In this document: in pieces, positions 1 through 9,627 of the stretch
Numbering within the stretch: position 1 is the stretch's first letter
Layout: every line of letters begins with the position of its first letter
Assembly: GCA_037833965.1 (NCBI GenBank)
Contig: AP031353.1
Span: forward strand, 24,864,501 to 24,928,500
Direction: 5' to 3'
DNA length: 64,000 nucleotides
From: Marchantia polymorpha subsp. ruderalis
Taxonomy: Eukaryota > Streptophyta > Marchantiopsida > Marchantiales > Marchantiaceae
Notes under the pieces: generated by a model
Told to the model about the DNA's origin: nothing
What the model saw: the letters and a program-made list of their open reading frames with translations, nothing else
The model's database searches: none
Program-made: the position numbers and the translations under genes

Positions 1-2
1 CG

Positions 3-2804
3 AGAGCCACACGGAAACTCCGTCGAGATTCAGAAAAAGCCGTGGAAACAAAACGGCGAACTAAAAAGAAGACTCCCGGTGAGGACTCTGCAGAAAGATC
101 GCCATCACCGACTACTGGAAGACAAAGGTGTTCCAGTTCACCTACCGAGAGCATTGAGCTAACGATTCTATTGGACATCCCTCCGACAGGAACTCTTCCT
201 GAGTTTGGCCAACCTAGGATCAGTCCGTCGACAGGATCACCGATGGCAGAACATCAAGCCAATCTCCGCCAGGTGTTTTCCCAACCTACCACCAAACATT
301 CGTATCCAAGATACACGGGAACGGGCGACGACGATGATGCAGATTCATACATAAAGCTCTTCGAGTCTGTCTCCATCGCCAATCGTGAGACCAGTGATGA
401 AGACAGATTACGAATCTTTCCTAGCCTGCTACGCAAACGAGCGCGTAGCTGGTACAACCATGAGAGCACCGACCCCACTGGCATCCGGACCTGGGCTCAG
501 CTCAAGGAAAAGTTTCTGAAGCGGTTCCGCGAACTCGGATATGACAGTCGAGTTCTGACCCGGCTTCGAAATCTTCGACGCGAGCGGAAGGAGAATCTTC
601 GAGACTACACTGAGAGATTCCAAGACCTCCTAGATCGAATTCCGAAGACAGGCCCGGGAGAACCGTATTCGGTACAACAGGCAGTGGATTGGTATGTGAC
701 AGGGCTCCCAAGAGAAATGGAGACCTTCTGTAGGAGAGGCAAGACTGACACAATCCAAGATGTGATAGCTTCCGCGGAGACCTTTGAGACGTCAACCCTT
801 GACACTCGAAGACGCGACCGACGGTCGACGAAGAAGAAGTCGCAAGGCGGACGTCGGAAGAGAAGGAACTCGCCTTCCTCGACAGAAGAATCAAGCTCCT
901 CCGAATCAAGTTCTTCCTCGGAAGAGGAAGAGGACTCGTCATCTTCAGAAGAAGAAAGACGGAAGAAGAAACGCAGTGCGATCAAGAAGAAGGATCGAGG
1001 TAAGGGAATCCCAGTGAAGACTCAAGGGGACATCGCAGCCAAGGTAGACAACCTGGTGAAGAATTTTGCGGACCTGAAAGTTCATGTAGTGGGAGGCCAA
1101 GACCGACGTAAATCACCTGCAAGACAACGAGCGAATCTCTGGTGTACTACGTGCGGACAGGTGGGACATGCCAACACGGAGTGCATGTCCGCGAGGCCAT
1201 CTTACCCAGTGAATGCGGTCGAATGGGCACCACAGTGGGAGAACCCCATGTATTATGCTGAGCCGCCTATGTATTATGCTGAGCAGGTGGAGGACACCGC
1301 CTACTCGGTACAGACAGCTCCAGCTACAACTCCGAACCCACCGGTGCATATACCGCGCTTTGTTCCGAGGGAAATGGCGGGTACACTCCCACCAAGACGC
1401 ATGGCACCTCCAGGAAATCACACAGGAAATCACCGACCTCGACCACAATTCGATGGTTGCTACAACTGCGGAGACATGGGGCATTACGCGCCAAGTTGTC
1501 CCCACCCGAGGAAGCCAATGGGGTATGCACCATTGTGCAGCAATTGCAAGAAGTCCGGACATACAGCAGCTGAATGTGACCAGCCCCAAATCCCTAGGCC
1601 AGCCGTGCGTTTCGTATCAACACCTGGCAAGGAAGAGGTGCAGGTCAACCAGGTAGAACTGAGTCTGGACCCAGCTGAAGGAGACGAAGTATGGCCAGAG
1701 GAAGAAGTAATGTGCGGCCGGGTAGAAACCCGAAGTTCGAAGAGGAGAGGAGAAGGCCATGAGGACACTCGCCGCCTCGAGCGTAGGGAAGAGAGGAGGA
1801 AGTCTAAAGAAGTTAGAGAAGGCCAAAGGAGAACGCCAAGTACACCTCCGGCTATGAGAAACACCCAGCCGGAGCAGAACTCAGAAAAGGCGGACAGGTA
1901 TTCAGAAGAGTTCCGGACTCGAGATTACCTTCCGGACATCAAAGATGAGGTGAGTCACCTCATCAAGGAAGCACTGGGCGCCGGAATGACATCCGACGAC
2001 CGGAAGGCAGTTAGGCCCCCTACACCCCTTCCGACCGCGAGTACAGGGAAACTTCCGGCCGTGACTTCCAGCACTCCCTACGACATAGTGAAAGACATGG
2101 GGAGCCAGAGGGCAAATATTTCCTTCCACCAGTTGTTGGAAGACAATAAGACGTACAGGAGGATGCTGATGCTTTCGTTGCGCCGACCACGCAAACCCCG
2201 AAAAGAGAAACTTCCGGCTGTGTACAGAGTGGAAGGAGGAGACCTGGGACCTCCAGAGATCGAAGTAGAGATCGGAGGCTGCGTCATTCAGAAGGTACCA
2301 GTGGACTCCGGCTCGGGCGTGAATATCATGACCGAGGAGACAGCGAACTCCTTGGGGTTCCAGACCTTCGAGCCTACATCCCGAGTATTGCGACTGGCCG
2401 ATCAAACACGCAGAATGCCACTAGGAATGTTGAGCAATGTGAGAACCAACATTGGAGGAGTGGACTTTCAACTGTCCTACATAATACTGCAACCTCTGAT
2501 GAAGAAAGGTTATGATGTGCTGCTTGGCAGACCGTGGCTATACGAAGCCAAAGCAAGGTGTGACTGGAGTAGGAAGAGATTACAGTTCCGTAGCCCTGCG
2601 GACCCTCCGACTGTCATTACCGTACCGTGGACCAAGGTACCCCATGAGGGCGAAACACCTTCCACCACCTCCGGTTACACAACCGGAGGGGAGACCAGCT
2701 CAACATGCACTTCAGAGACCGAAACGTCGGAAGACTTTGTGGGCTACGTCACTTGCTGCTCCATTGAGGAGGAAAGAGACGAGGTGTATCCGGATGAGGA
2801 ATAG
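3..2804 (+). CDS. gag-protease polyprotein of the gypsy element (5' partial)
   Basis: The frame is open from the left edge; its first ATG in the window is at 243. The N-terminal half (about 300-800) has the helical tryptophan-bearing gag pattern of plant retrotransposons. A serine/glutamate-rich acidic stretch follows (about 870-960). Then come CCHC-type zinc knuckles at about 1141-1182, 1459-1500 and 1534-1575, which bind element RNA in the capsid. The retropepsin-like aspartic protease lies near the end (about 2300-2550), centred on VPVDSGSG. The frame ends before pol begins, so gag-protease and pol occupy separate frames. Confidence 0.88.
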   Translation, partial: RATRKLRRDSEKAVETKRRTKKKTPGEDSAERSPSPTTGRQRCSSSPTESIELTILLDIPPTGTLPEFGQPRISPSTGSPMAEHQANLRQVFSQPTTKHSYPRYTGTGDDDDADSYIKLFESVSIANRETSDEDRLRIFPSLLRKRARSWYNHESTDPTGIRTWAQLKEKFLKRFRELGYDSRVLTRLRNLRRERKENLRDYTERFQDLLDRIPKTGPGEPYSVQQAVDWYVTGLPREMETFCRRGKTDTIQDVIASAETFETSTLDTRRRDRRSTKKKSQGGRRKRRNSPSSTEESSSSESSSSSEEEEDSSSSEEERRKKKRSAIKKKDRGKGIPVKTQGDIAAKVDNLVKNFADLKVHVVGGQDRRKSPARQRANLWCTTCGQVGHANTECMSARPSYPVNAVEWAPQWENPMYYAEPPMYYAEQVEDTAYSVQTAPATTPNPPVHIPRFVPREMAGTLPPRRMAPPGNHTGNHRPRPQFDGCYNCGDMGHYAPSCPHPRKPMGYAPLCSNCKKSGHTAAECDQPQIPRPAVRFVSTPGKEEVQVNQVELSLDPAEGDEVWPEEEVMCGRVETRSSKRRGEGHEDTRRLERREERRKSKEVREGQRRTPSTPPAMRNTQPEQNSEKADRYSEEFRTRDYLPDIKDEVSHLIKEALGAGMTSDDRKAVRPPTPLPTASTGKLPAVTSSTPYDIVKDMGSQRANISFHQLLEDNKTYRRMLMLSLRRPRKPRKEKLPAVYRVEGGDLGPPEIEVEIGGCVIQKVPVDSGSGVNIMTEETANSLGFQTFEPTSRVLRLADQTRRMPLGMLSNVRTNIGGVDFQLSYIILQPLMKKGYDVLLGRPWLYEAKARCDWSRKRLQFRSPADPPTVITVPWTKVPHEGETPSTTSGYTTGGETSSTCTSETETSEDFVGYVTCCSIEEERDEVYPDEE

Positions 2805-2903
2805 CAACTAGCAGCCGGACTGGGCAGAAGCGAAATCAGTCACACAGAGGGGATTGTTGACCCGAGTGATTGCTGCGAACTGCAGCTCAGTCCAGGTAAA
2901 GGC

Positions 2904-5645
2904 TTGAAGGTGTCAAGCCAGGTACAAGGCGAAGAGTTGAACAGGGTACAGGCGTTTCTTCGCCAGTATGAGGATGTCTTCGCATGGAAGATTGAAGACA
3001 TGAAAGGCATACCTGCAAGGTATGGAGAGCACAGGATCGACTTGTTGGACGAGGCAGTTCCGGTTCGCCAACGCCAATACAGGCTCAACCCAAAATATTC
3101 ATTATTGGTGAAGGACGAAATCGATAAGTACCTGAGCGCAGGAATCATCTACCCGGTACTTAGTAGCGAGTGGGTGTCGCCTATCGTGATCGTGCCCAAG
3201 AAACTGACGGGTAAGATCCGGGTGTGCCAGGACTTTCGAAAGCTGAACGCAGCAACGAGGAAGGACCATCACCCTCTTCCTTTCACGGACTCTATTTTAG
3301 ACCATGTAGCAGGGCATGAATGCTACAGTTTCCTAGACGGATTTTCCGGCTACAACCAGGTGTCCATCAGGGAACAGGACAAGGACAAAACAACCTTCAC
3401 AACCGACTGGGGAACCTATGCTTATCACAAGATGCCGTTCGGTCTGTGCAACGCGCCAGCGACGTTCCAGCGGATGATGACAAACATCTTCCAAGAGCAC
3501 CTGAGGAAGTTCCTAGAAATTTTCATCGACGACTTTTGTGTCTTCGGTAAGAGGTCGGAGCACCTTAACCATCTTCGGCAAACGTTCGACAGGTGTAGGG
3601 AAAGCAGCTTGTCCTTACACCCTGAGAAATGTTTTTTCTTCATGACCAGCGGAATCCTGCTGGGGCACCGAGTTTCGTCCGATGGCATTGCAGTGGATGT
3701 AGAGAAGGTGAAGATTATTCTCGAACTGCAGCCGCCAACGAATCTGCGTGAGTTGAGGGCCTTCCTTGGCCATGTAGGTTATTACAGAAGGTTCATAAAT
3801 ATGTACGCCATCTTGGCAGCCGATCTGACGAAGCTGCTTAAGAAGGATGAACCCTATGTGTGGGGCAAGGAGCAACAGCTGGCCTTTGAAACGCTCAAAG
3901 CCAAACTGACGACTGCTCCGGTTCTGAGAAGTCCGGATTGGAACAGACCTTTCCATGTCTATGTAGACACGTCGGCGTTTGCAATCGGGGTGGTTCTCAG
4001 TCAGAAGGACGACAACAAGAAAGACTACCCGATTTACTTCGCGAGTCGTCAGTTGTCAGCAGCAGAGAAGAAGTACACGACAACTGAGAGGGAGGCGTTG
4101 GGAATGGTGTACTCCTGTAAGAAGTTCCGACATTATTTGATCTGCTATGAGTTCGTGTTTCATGTAGATCATTACGCCTTACAGCACCTAGTGAAGAAGG
4201 CGGATCTGTCCGGACGAATTGCCAGGTGGGTACTACTGCTGCAGGAATTCACCTACACTGTACAGACACGGAAAGGCGTTCACCATGAGAACGCGGACTA
4301 CCTCTCCCGACTATGGACCGAACCAATAGAGGAGGAAGTAGTGGATGATTTTCCCGACGAACAACTTTTTCAGTTGTCCGCCAGTCACGAGTCCAGGTAC
4401 GCGGACTTATACAGGTTTCTGCTCACACTCCAATGTCCGGAAGGATTGGATGCGGAGCAGCGCACAGTCTTCGTTCATAAAGCGGGACCTTACCAGCTCC
4501 AACAAGGGGTCTTGTTCAAGAAAATGGCAGACGAGAGGTTGTGCAGATGTCTAGAGGAGTCTGAAGTACCGCGAGTTGTCAAAGCCATGCACACAGAAGA
4601 CGCTGGTGGTCACTACGCCACCAGAAACACAGTGACCAAAATTGTGAATGCAGGATACTGGTGGCCGACGATGTTCAAAGATGTACACGACTACGTTCGC
4701 AAATGCGACAGCTGCCAGAGGACGGGAAGGCCGACTCCGACCACGAGATGGCCTCTTACACCAATAATGCCATTGGCACCATTTGAAAAGTGGGGGATCG
4801 ACTTCGTGGGACCAATACAACCTGTCACTAAAGGCACGCGCAGGCGCTACATATTGGTAGCAACAGACTATGCGACCAAGATGGTGGAGGCAGAAGCCAC
4901 AAGGCACGACGACGCAGCCGCAGTAGCACGGTTCCTATTCGAATCAATCATCACCCGCTACGGGTGCCCCCTAGAAATAGTCAGTGACAGAGGAACGCAC
5001 TTTCTGAATCAGGTGATAGAAAGTTTGACGCGGCACTTCCAGATTAAGCATCGGAAGACTACTCCATACAACCCCAAGGCAAATGGTCTGACAGAGAAGT
5101 CCAATGGATTACTCTGTAAGATACTCCTCAAAGTGACTGTAAACCATGCTCATGACTGGGATACCAAGCTACCGGCCGCCTTATGGGCATATAGAACGGC
5201 AGAAAAAGTCACCACCAGGCAAACACCTTACTTCCTAGTTTATGGGCAGCATCCGATCTTACCCATCGAATTCGAGATACCTACCAAGAGGACCTTAGAT
5301 CAGAGAAGGCTGGACGCGGAAGAAAGTCAGGCATATCGACTGCAAGAGGTAATGGCACTGGAGGAAAGACGTCAAGAGGCCGAAGATCGGACAAAGCAAT
5401 TACAACTCAGGCGGAAGGAGAAGTACGATCGAAGGCTCAAACCAGTACTGCTGGAGAAGGGCGATTTGGCTCTGCTATACGATAGCAGACATGCTAGATT
5501 TCCAGGCAAGCTCCACTTGAGGTGGATGGGACCTTACAAGGTGATAGAAGTTTTTCCAAATGGATCCATCCAACTCGCAGAACTGACGGGAGAATGGTTA
5601 GGCACCCGCGTGAACGGATGGCGTCTGAAGAAATACCACGTGTAA
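2904..5645 (+). CDS. pol polyprotein: reverse transcriptase, RNase H, integrase
   Basis: The frame begins 99 bases after gag ends, with no nearby ATG at its left end. How it is expressed cannot be seen. Parts in order: reverse transcriptase (about 3050-3800, with FLDGFSGYNQV and FIDDF), RNase H (about 3940-4310, starting VYVDTSAFAIG), the integrase HHCC zinc finger (about 4590-4725), the integrase catalytic core (about 4790-5150, with GIDFVGP and SDRGTHF), and a C-terminal chromatin-side region ending at RLKKYHV. It copies the element RNA to DNA and inserts it in the nucleus. The length, about 910 codons, is normal for gypsy pol without protease, which here sits on the gag frame. Confidence 0.92.
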   Translation: MKVSSQVQGEELNRVQAFLRQYEDVFAWKIEDMKGIPARYGEHRIDLLDEAVPVRQRQYRLNPKYSLLVKDEIDKYLSAGIIYPVLSSEWVSPIVIVPKKLTGKIRVCQDFRKLNAATRKDHHPLPFTDSILDHVAGHECYSFLDGFSGYNQVSIREQDKDKTTFTTDWGTYAYHKMPFGLCNAPATFQRMMTNIFQEHLRKFLEIFIDDFCVFGKRSEHLNHLRQTFDRCRESSLSLHPEKCFFFMTSGILLGHRVSSDGIAVDVEKVKIILELQPPTNLRELRAFLGHVGYYRRFINMYAILAADLTKLLKKDEPYVWGKEQQLAFETLKAKLTTAPVLRSPDWNRPFHVYVDTSAFAIGVVLSQKDDNKKDYPIYFASRQLSAAEKKYTTTEREALGMVYSCKKFRHYLICYEFVFHVDHYALQHLVKKADLSGRIARWVLLLQEFTYTVQTRKGVHHENADYLSRLWTEPIEEEVVDDFPDEQLFQLSASHESRYADLYRFLLTLQCPEGLDAEQRTVFVHKAGPYQLQQGVLFKKMADERLCRCLEESEVPRVVKAMHTEDAGGHYATRNTVTKIVNAGYWWPTMFKDVHDYVRKCDSCQRTGRPTPTTRWPLTPIMPLAPFEKWGIDFVGPIQPVTKGTRRRYILVATDYATKMVEAEATRHDDAAAVARFLFESIITRYGCPLEIVSDRGTHFLNQVIESLTRHFQIKHRKTTPYNPKANGLTEKSNGLLCKILLKVTVNHAHDWDTKLPAALWAYRTAEKVTTRQTPYFLVYGQHPILPIEFEIPTKRTLDQRRLDAEESQAYRLQEVMALEERRQEAEDRTKQLQLRRKEKYDRRLKPVLLEKGDLALLYDSRHARFPGKLHLRWMGPYKVIEVFPNGSIQLAELTGEWLGTRVNGWRLKKYHV

Positions 5646-5670
5646 ATGTTCGCGTGGGCGCTCACAATTG

Positions 5671-5682
5671 AGGAGGGGGGCA
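5671..5682 (+). other. polypurine tract of the gypsy element
   Basis: AGGAGGGGGGCA lies directly before the LTR start TGTGGTA, where plus-strand DNA synthesis is primed in this class. It fixes the left edge of the 3' LTR 37 bases after the end of pol. Confidence 0.8.
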
Positions 5683-7032
5683 TGTGGTAACACACTTTTT
5701 GTTTTTTTGCAGAATTTAAACAATTTTAGAAAACTAGTACCAAAGCAGTGTTTGTAGCTAGAGAAGGGTACGCTAAATAGAGTGGATTGATGAGATCGTC
5801 ACGAGGGCACAAAGAATCACGTAGTCGGATGTACCAACGCCAACGTCTTCGGCGCCTTCGGCAAAGACTTCTTTTTGAGGTGTCTCTACTCACGCGCCTC
5901 TAGCGTACAAGGAAGCTACGCTTCCGGCGCAGACACCTCAGGAGGAGGTTTTGCTAAAGACGTCAGGAGAAGGGCCCGGACCTCTAAAGGCATCCGACCA
6001 TGAGTGCGCCTTCGGCGAAGCGCCGCTAGCGCGGAAAGGGAAAACCTTCATAACAATCGGGATACACGGTAGATCCAGTTGGTTGAAGTTGCATTAGAAA
6101 GAGCTCGGGACGCTCGTTCTAACGAGCCCAAGAGCGCCGGAGATGGATCAGGAATGGAGAAGTTATGAGCGTCGGAAAACTCGTAGCCGGACATGCGCCG
6201 TTCGCGCTAGGGTTCACAGCCGGAAAGGATTCCCGTACGCCCTCGGCGATGCGCCTTCGGCGGAATCACGCGCTCACAGGAGGAAACCAACTCAGAGTCG
6301 GAAGCGCCTTTGGCGGCTGTTCATGGAAGGAAAGCGCCGGTCGGATGTACGCCTCCGACGTGGCGCTGACGGCCGGATGCGCTGGCACGAGTTGCGCTGA
6401 CGGATATGCGCTGGCAGCAACGGACGAGGCATAAAGGACAAAATAGGCGGTACGACTGCGCGCCGGCGTAATTCGCTCCGGCTGGATGTGCGCCTCCAGC
6501 AAGGCGCCGACGGATAATGAACGCACCAGCGGCGACACGCCTCCGGAGAAGGGCGGGTTAGGAAAAGACAACAGGGCCGACGTATACCCTGCAGCGGACT
6601 CGAGTCCGGAAGGTGGCGGCGGCGGGAGAATTCAACGTTTAAGCATGCGAATGCGCGCAAGGCGGAGACGTGAATTCGCGCATGCAAAGGGCGAACCGTT
6701 AAGCCGTATAGCCGGCTGCGTACGTTGCAACCAGTAAGAACGTTGGACGTTCTTGAAATCGGAGAAGAAAAGACTGCGCTCCAGTCTCATTCTCTCATTC
6801 TTGACTTTGCAATTTCCAGTTCCAAGATTACGCGCAAGGGCGGAGCGACCTGCAGTGAGAGTAGAGAGTGCGGAGACGAGTTGCACAAGGATCTTGGCGG
6901 ACCTCGAAAGAATTGGGAGTAGCGATCTTGAACGAGCGCAGAGAGAGTGAGCAGTCAGTGCTTGAGTGGCCGACGCGCAGTGGCGATTGTGAGAGAGTGA
7001 GCGAAAGAACGTTTGTGTGTGCAGGCAACGCA

Positions 7033-9588
7033 ATGTCGAAGGTTCCCCAACTGCGAGTGTCTCCACTCAGGGTGCCGCAGATCGGTCTACGCGCATTTCA
7101 AGATGTGCTGACGAGGCTGAAGCTCGATTTTCTCCTCTGGGGGTGGAATTGGACGTGTCCGGAGATGGTGCGCGAGTATCTGCAAGAGAGACACAAGCCT
7201 TCTCGCGGATTTCGCCCACACCCAGAGAGATGGGAAATTTGCAATTGGGCGCAGGTGTTGGGCAGGTGTGCCGGCGAGGAAGGGGATCTCCTCTTCGAGG
7301 CCGATAGCGTGAAGGTGTCCCAGGAGGAAGAAGTCTCTTACAATGAGCTCTTCAAAGTGGCCAGACATCCCAAGAACGGTTTCCGGACTCGGGATTACAA
7401 GGATCGATTGCGGAGAAATGTCGCGACAGCATTGCTGCAGATATTGCAGCCGACCAAGACCGCTTACATGCATGGTTGGCAGGTAGAGTTCGTGGAGCTA
7501 GTGTTGTCAGGAGCTCCGGTGCATTGGGCACGGCTCCTGTGGAAGGTGACGCGCCAACATGCGCAAGAAGAGAGGGGAGGAACGCTCAATCATCTATCGC
7601 CTTACTTAATCGTGTTTTACCGGGCGATGGGATGTTTGACGAATGCTGAGAAAACTCGGTTTCCGCAGCTGAGCCGGTCTTATCCAGGTAGATATTCGAG
7701 GGAGGCCGAAGTAGACACGGATCCGGACGAGGAACCTGCCAGTACGCCTCCGGCTCCGGCTCCAGCCAGAGCAGCAGAAGAACGTCGAAGTGAGCGCATT
7801 CCGCGCAAGCGGAAGTGGGATGAGAGACCTGAGGACAGGCAGCCGGAAGTACCAGCTGCGCCGACTCGTGGTCGGCCCACCCCCGAGCCTCATAGTCGAC
7901 CAAAACAGAGGGCACGCAGGATGCCAACTGTTACTGAGGAGACCAGGCGAACTCCGACCCGGCGGAATCTCACACAGGAAGAGATAATCGCTCAGGTTCT
8001 AGGGAAGACGGCAGAAACCTCTGCACAGAAGGCACCACGGCCTTCGGGAGGAGATGGACGGACTGACAGCCGGCCGACTGCGAGTCGGATGACTGAAGGT
8101 CGACAGACGGAAGGAAGGCCAACTGAACGGCGCGTTGAACCGGACAGCAGGCCGGAAACGGAAGAGAGTTTGGCTGACGAGCCAACAATCCTCAGAGGGT
8201 CGTCTTCGGCGGAAGGCACTTCTGGAAGAACGCCCCCAACAAGCAGGCCAAGTGGAGTCAAGACGCGCAGGGTGTATCCGACTCCCAGTCGGACAACTGC
8301 TGGTCGGCCGACTGCGAGTCGGACAACAGAGAGTCAGCCGGATTCGCCGACTGCGAGACGGATGGGGCCAACGACCAGTGTGCGGACGCCTTCGGCGGAC
8401 GCACCTTCAGCAAGGACACCTTCCGCGCAGATTGCGCCGGAAGGACAGGCAGCAGAAGCGGGCGGTGCAAGAGTGACAAAAGTCACTGCGGCGTCGACCC
8501 CTTCACAAACCGAAGATCGAGCCGGAACAGGGGCTCAAGCAGTGGGATCTCCCACTGCCCTGGATATTTTAGCAGGCAGTGGAGCAGCAGTCGCAGCAGA
8601 AGCTGCTGCGCGCCACAGTTCCAGGGAGTCGCCAAGGGATTCAGTGGCGACTGAGATCCTCGAGACTGAGGATGAGACGAGCTCGGAAGAGCAAGAAGAG
8701 GATTCGGTGCAGAAAACGCCAACAGGGGTGCTGTGCGAACAGATAGTTCCACTCCTGCGATATCTGGATCGCAAGACATCCAAATACGCAAGTGCCTTAA
8801 AACCGCAGTCTTATGTGGAGACAATCAGGCGAAGGACGAGGAGCAAGGTGGCAAGGTGGGCCTCTAGATGCGGAGTATATGTGGATAGGAACACCGCCCT
8901 CCGACAACACCTGGCGGTCACCCAGAAGCTGTACCAAGCCTTGCAGCAGCAGAAGGAGGATGCGGCGACGAAGAATCAGGCGGAGGCCGAACTAATACGG
9001 GCAAAGATCGAGTCGGAACTGCAGGAGGAGCGGAGACAGAACGAAGTCCTAGCAGCCGAGCTTGCGCGCCAGACGCGCGCCTTAGAGGAAAGTCAAAGAG
9101 CCCGGAAGGAGGATGAGGAGTTGTTGTGCAACTTGCAAACCGAGTGCTCGGATTTGAGGACACAACGTGCGGATTTAGAAATGCAACTGGCAGAGGTGGA
9201 GAGCAGCTGCAGGGCACGAGGAGAGTTGGCGGCACGGGTGACTCGTTGTCTAAACGGATACACCCATTGGGAGGTGGCAGCTCAAGAGAGGGTTACACTC
9301 CGGGAGTTCGAGCTTCGGGCGGCGGCATTGACGGAAGGTGACAGTCGGAGTCGGCGGCGAGTGGCAAGAAAATTAGAAACTTTCTTGTCGGGTGCGCGCG
9401 ACACTATGGCGCACTTGCAGTCGGAAGTCACTGCAGCACTCCGACGCCTGGGGTTACGCAGCCGGTCGGAAGACTGGCAAGGTAGAGATAGTACGCGGAG
9501 CAGTCCGGCGCGCAGGAGGCGCAGCACCGGATCTGCTGAGTGCAGTAGAGTAGTTTGGTTTCGCGCAGATGCTGCGAGTGGTAGATAG
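7033..9588 (+). CDS. extra open frame inside the LTR, about 851 residues
   Basis: I chose the ATG at 7033 (MSKVPQLRV); the frame is open further left. Residues about 1-220 look like a folded tryptophan-rich domain, including LSGAPVHWARLLWK and NHLSPYLIVFYRAMGCLT. The spacing loosely recalls the 'putative plant transposon protein' domain of some retrotransposon ORFs, but I cannot confirm this. Residues about 225-560 are disordered Pro/Thr/Arg/Ser repeats with recurring RPTASR/TEGR-type words. Residues about 620-780 form a long heptad-like coiled coil (LQQQKED... LAAELARQTRALEE). It lies in the sense orientation. Function unknown; extra sense ORFs downstream of pol are known from Tat-lineage gypsy elements. 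Confidence 0.6.
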   Translation: MSKVPQLRVSPLRVPQIGLRAFQDVLTRLKLDFLLWGWNWTCPEMVREYLQERHKPSRGFRPHPERWEICNWAQVLGRCAGEEGDLLFEADSVKVSQEEEVSYNELFKVARHPKNGFRTRDYKDRLRRNVATALLQILQPTKTAYMHGWQVEFVELVLSGAPVHWARLLWKVTRQHAQEERGGTLNHLSPYLIVFYRAMGCLTNAEKTRFPQLSRSYPGRYSREAEVDTDPDEEPASTPPAPAPARAAEERRSERIPRKRKWDERPEDRQPEVPAAPTRGRPTPEPHSRPKQRARRMPTVTEETRRTPTRRNLTQEEIIAQVLGKTAETSAQKAPRPSGGDGRTDSRPTASRMTEGRQTEGRPTERRVEPDSRPETEESLADEPTILRGSSSAEGTSGRTPPTSRPSGVKTRRVYPTPSRTTAGRPTASRTTESQPDSPTARRMGPTTSVRTPSADAPSARTPSAQIAPEGQAAEAGGARVTKVTAASTPSQTEDRAGTGAQAVGSPTALDILAGSGAAVAAEAAARHSSRESPRDSVATEILETEDETSSEEQEEDSVQKTPTGVLCEQIVPLLRYLDRKTSKYASALKPQSYVETIRRRTRSKVARWASRCGVYVDRNTALRQHLAVTQKLYQALQQQKEDAATKNQAEAELIRAKIESELQEERRQNEVLAAELARQTRALEESQRARKEDEELLCNLQTECSDLRTQRADLEMQLAEVESSCRARGELAARVTRCLNGYTHWEVAAQERVTLREFELRAAALTEGDSRSRRRVARKLETFLSGARDTMAHLQSEVTAALRRLGLRSRSEDWQGRDSTRSSPARRRRSTGSAECSRVVWFRADAASGR

Positions 9589-9621
9589 GATAGCGTAGTG
9601 CTAGTTAGGATCTTTTGAGAG

Positions 9622-9627
9622 TATAAA
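9622..9627 (+). promoter_or_regulatory. TATA-like box in the LTR
   Basis: TATAAA in the context GAGTATAAAGTAG lies 33 bases after the LTR reading frame. It is a plausible core promoter for element transcription, which would make everything to its left U3. No start site is visible, so this rests on the motif and its position. Confidence 0.4.

Noticed and set aside
254-2556. Several long minus-strand frames across gag
   Set aside because: They are shadows of a GC-rich coding sequence on the plus strand and have no motif or start context of their own.
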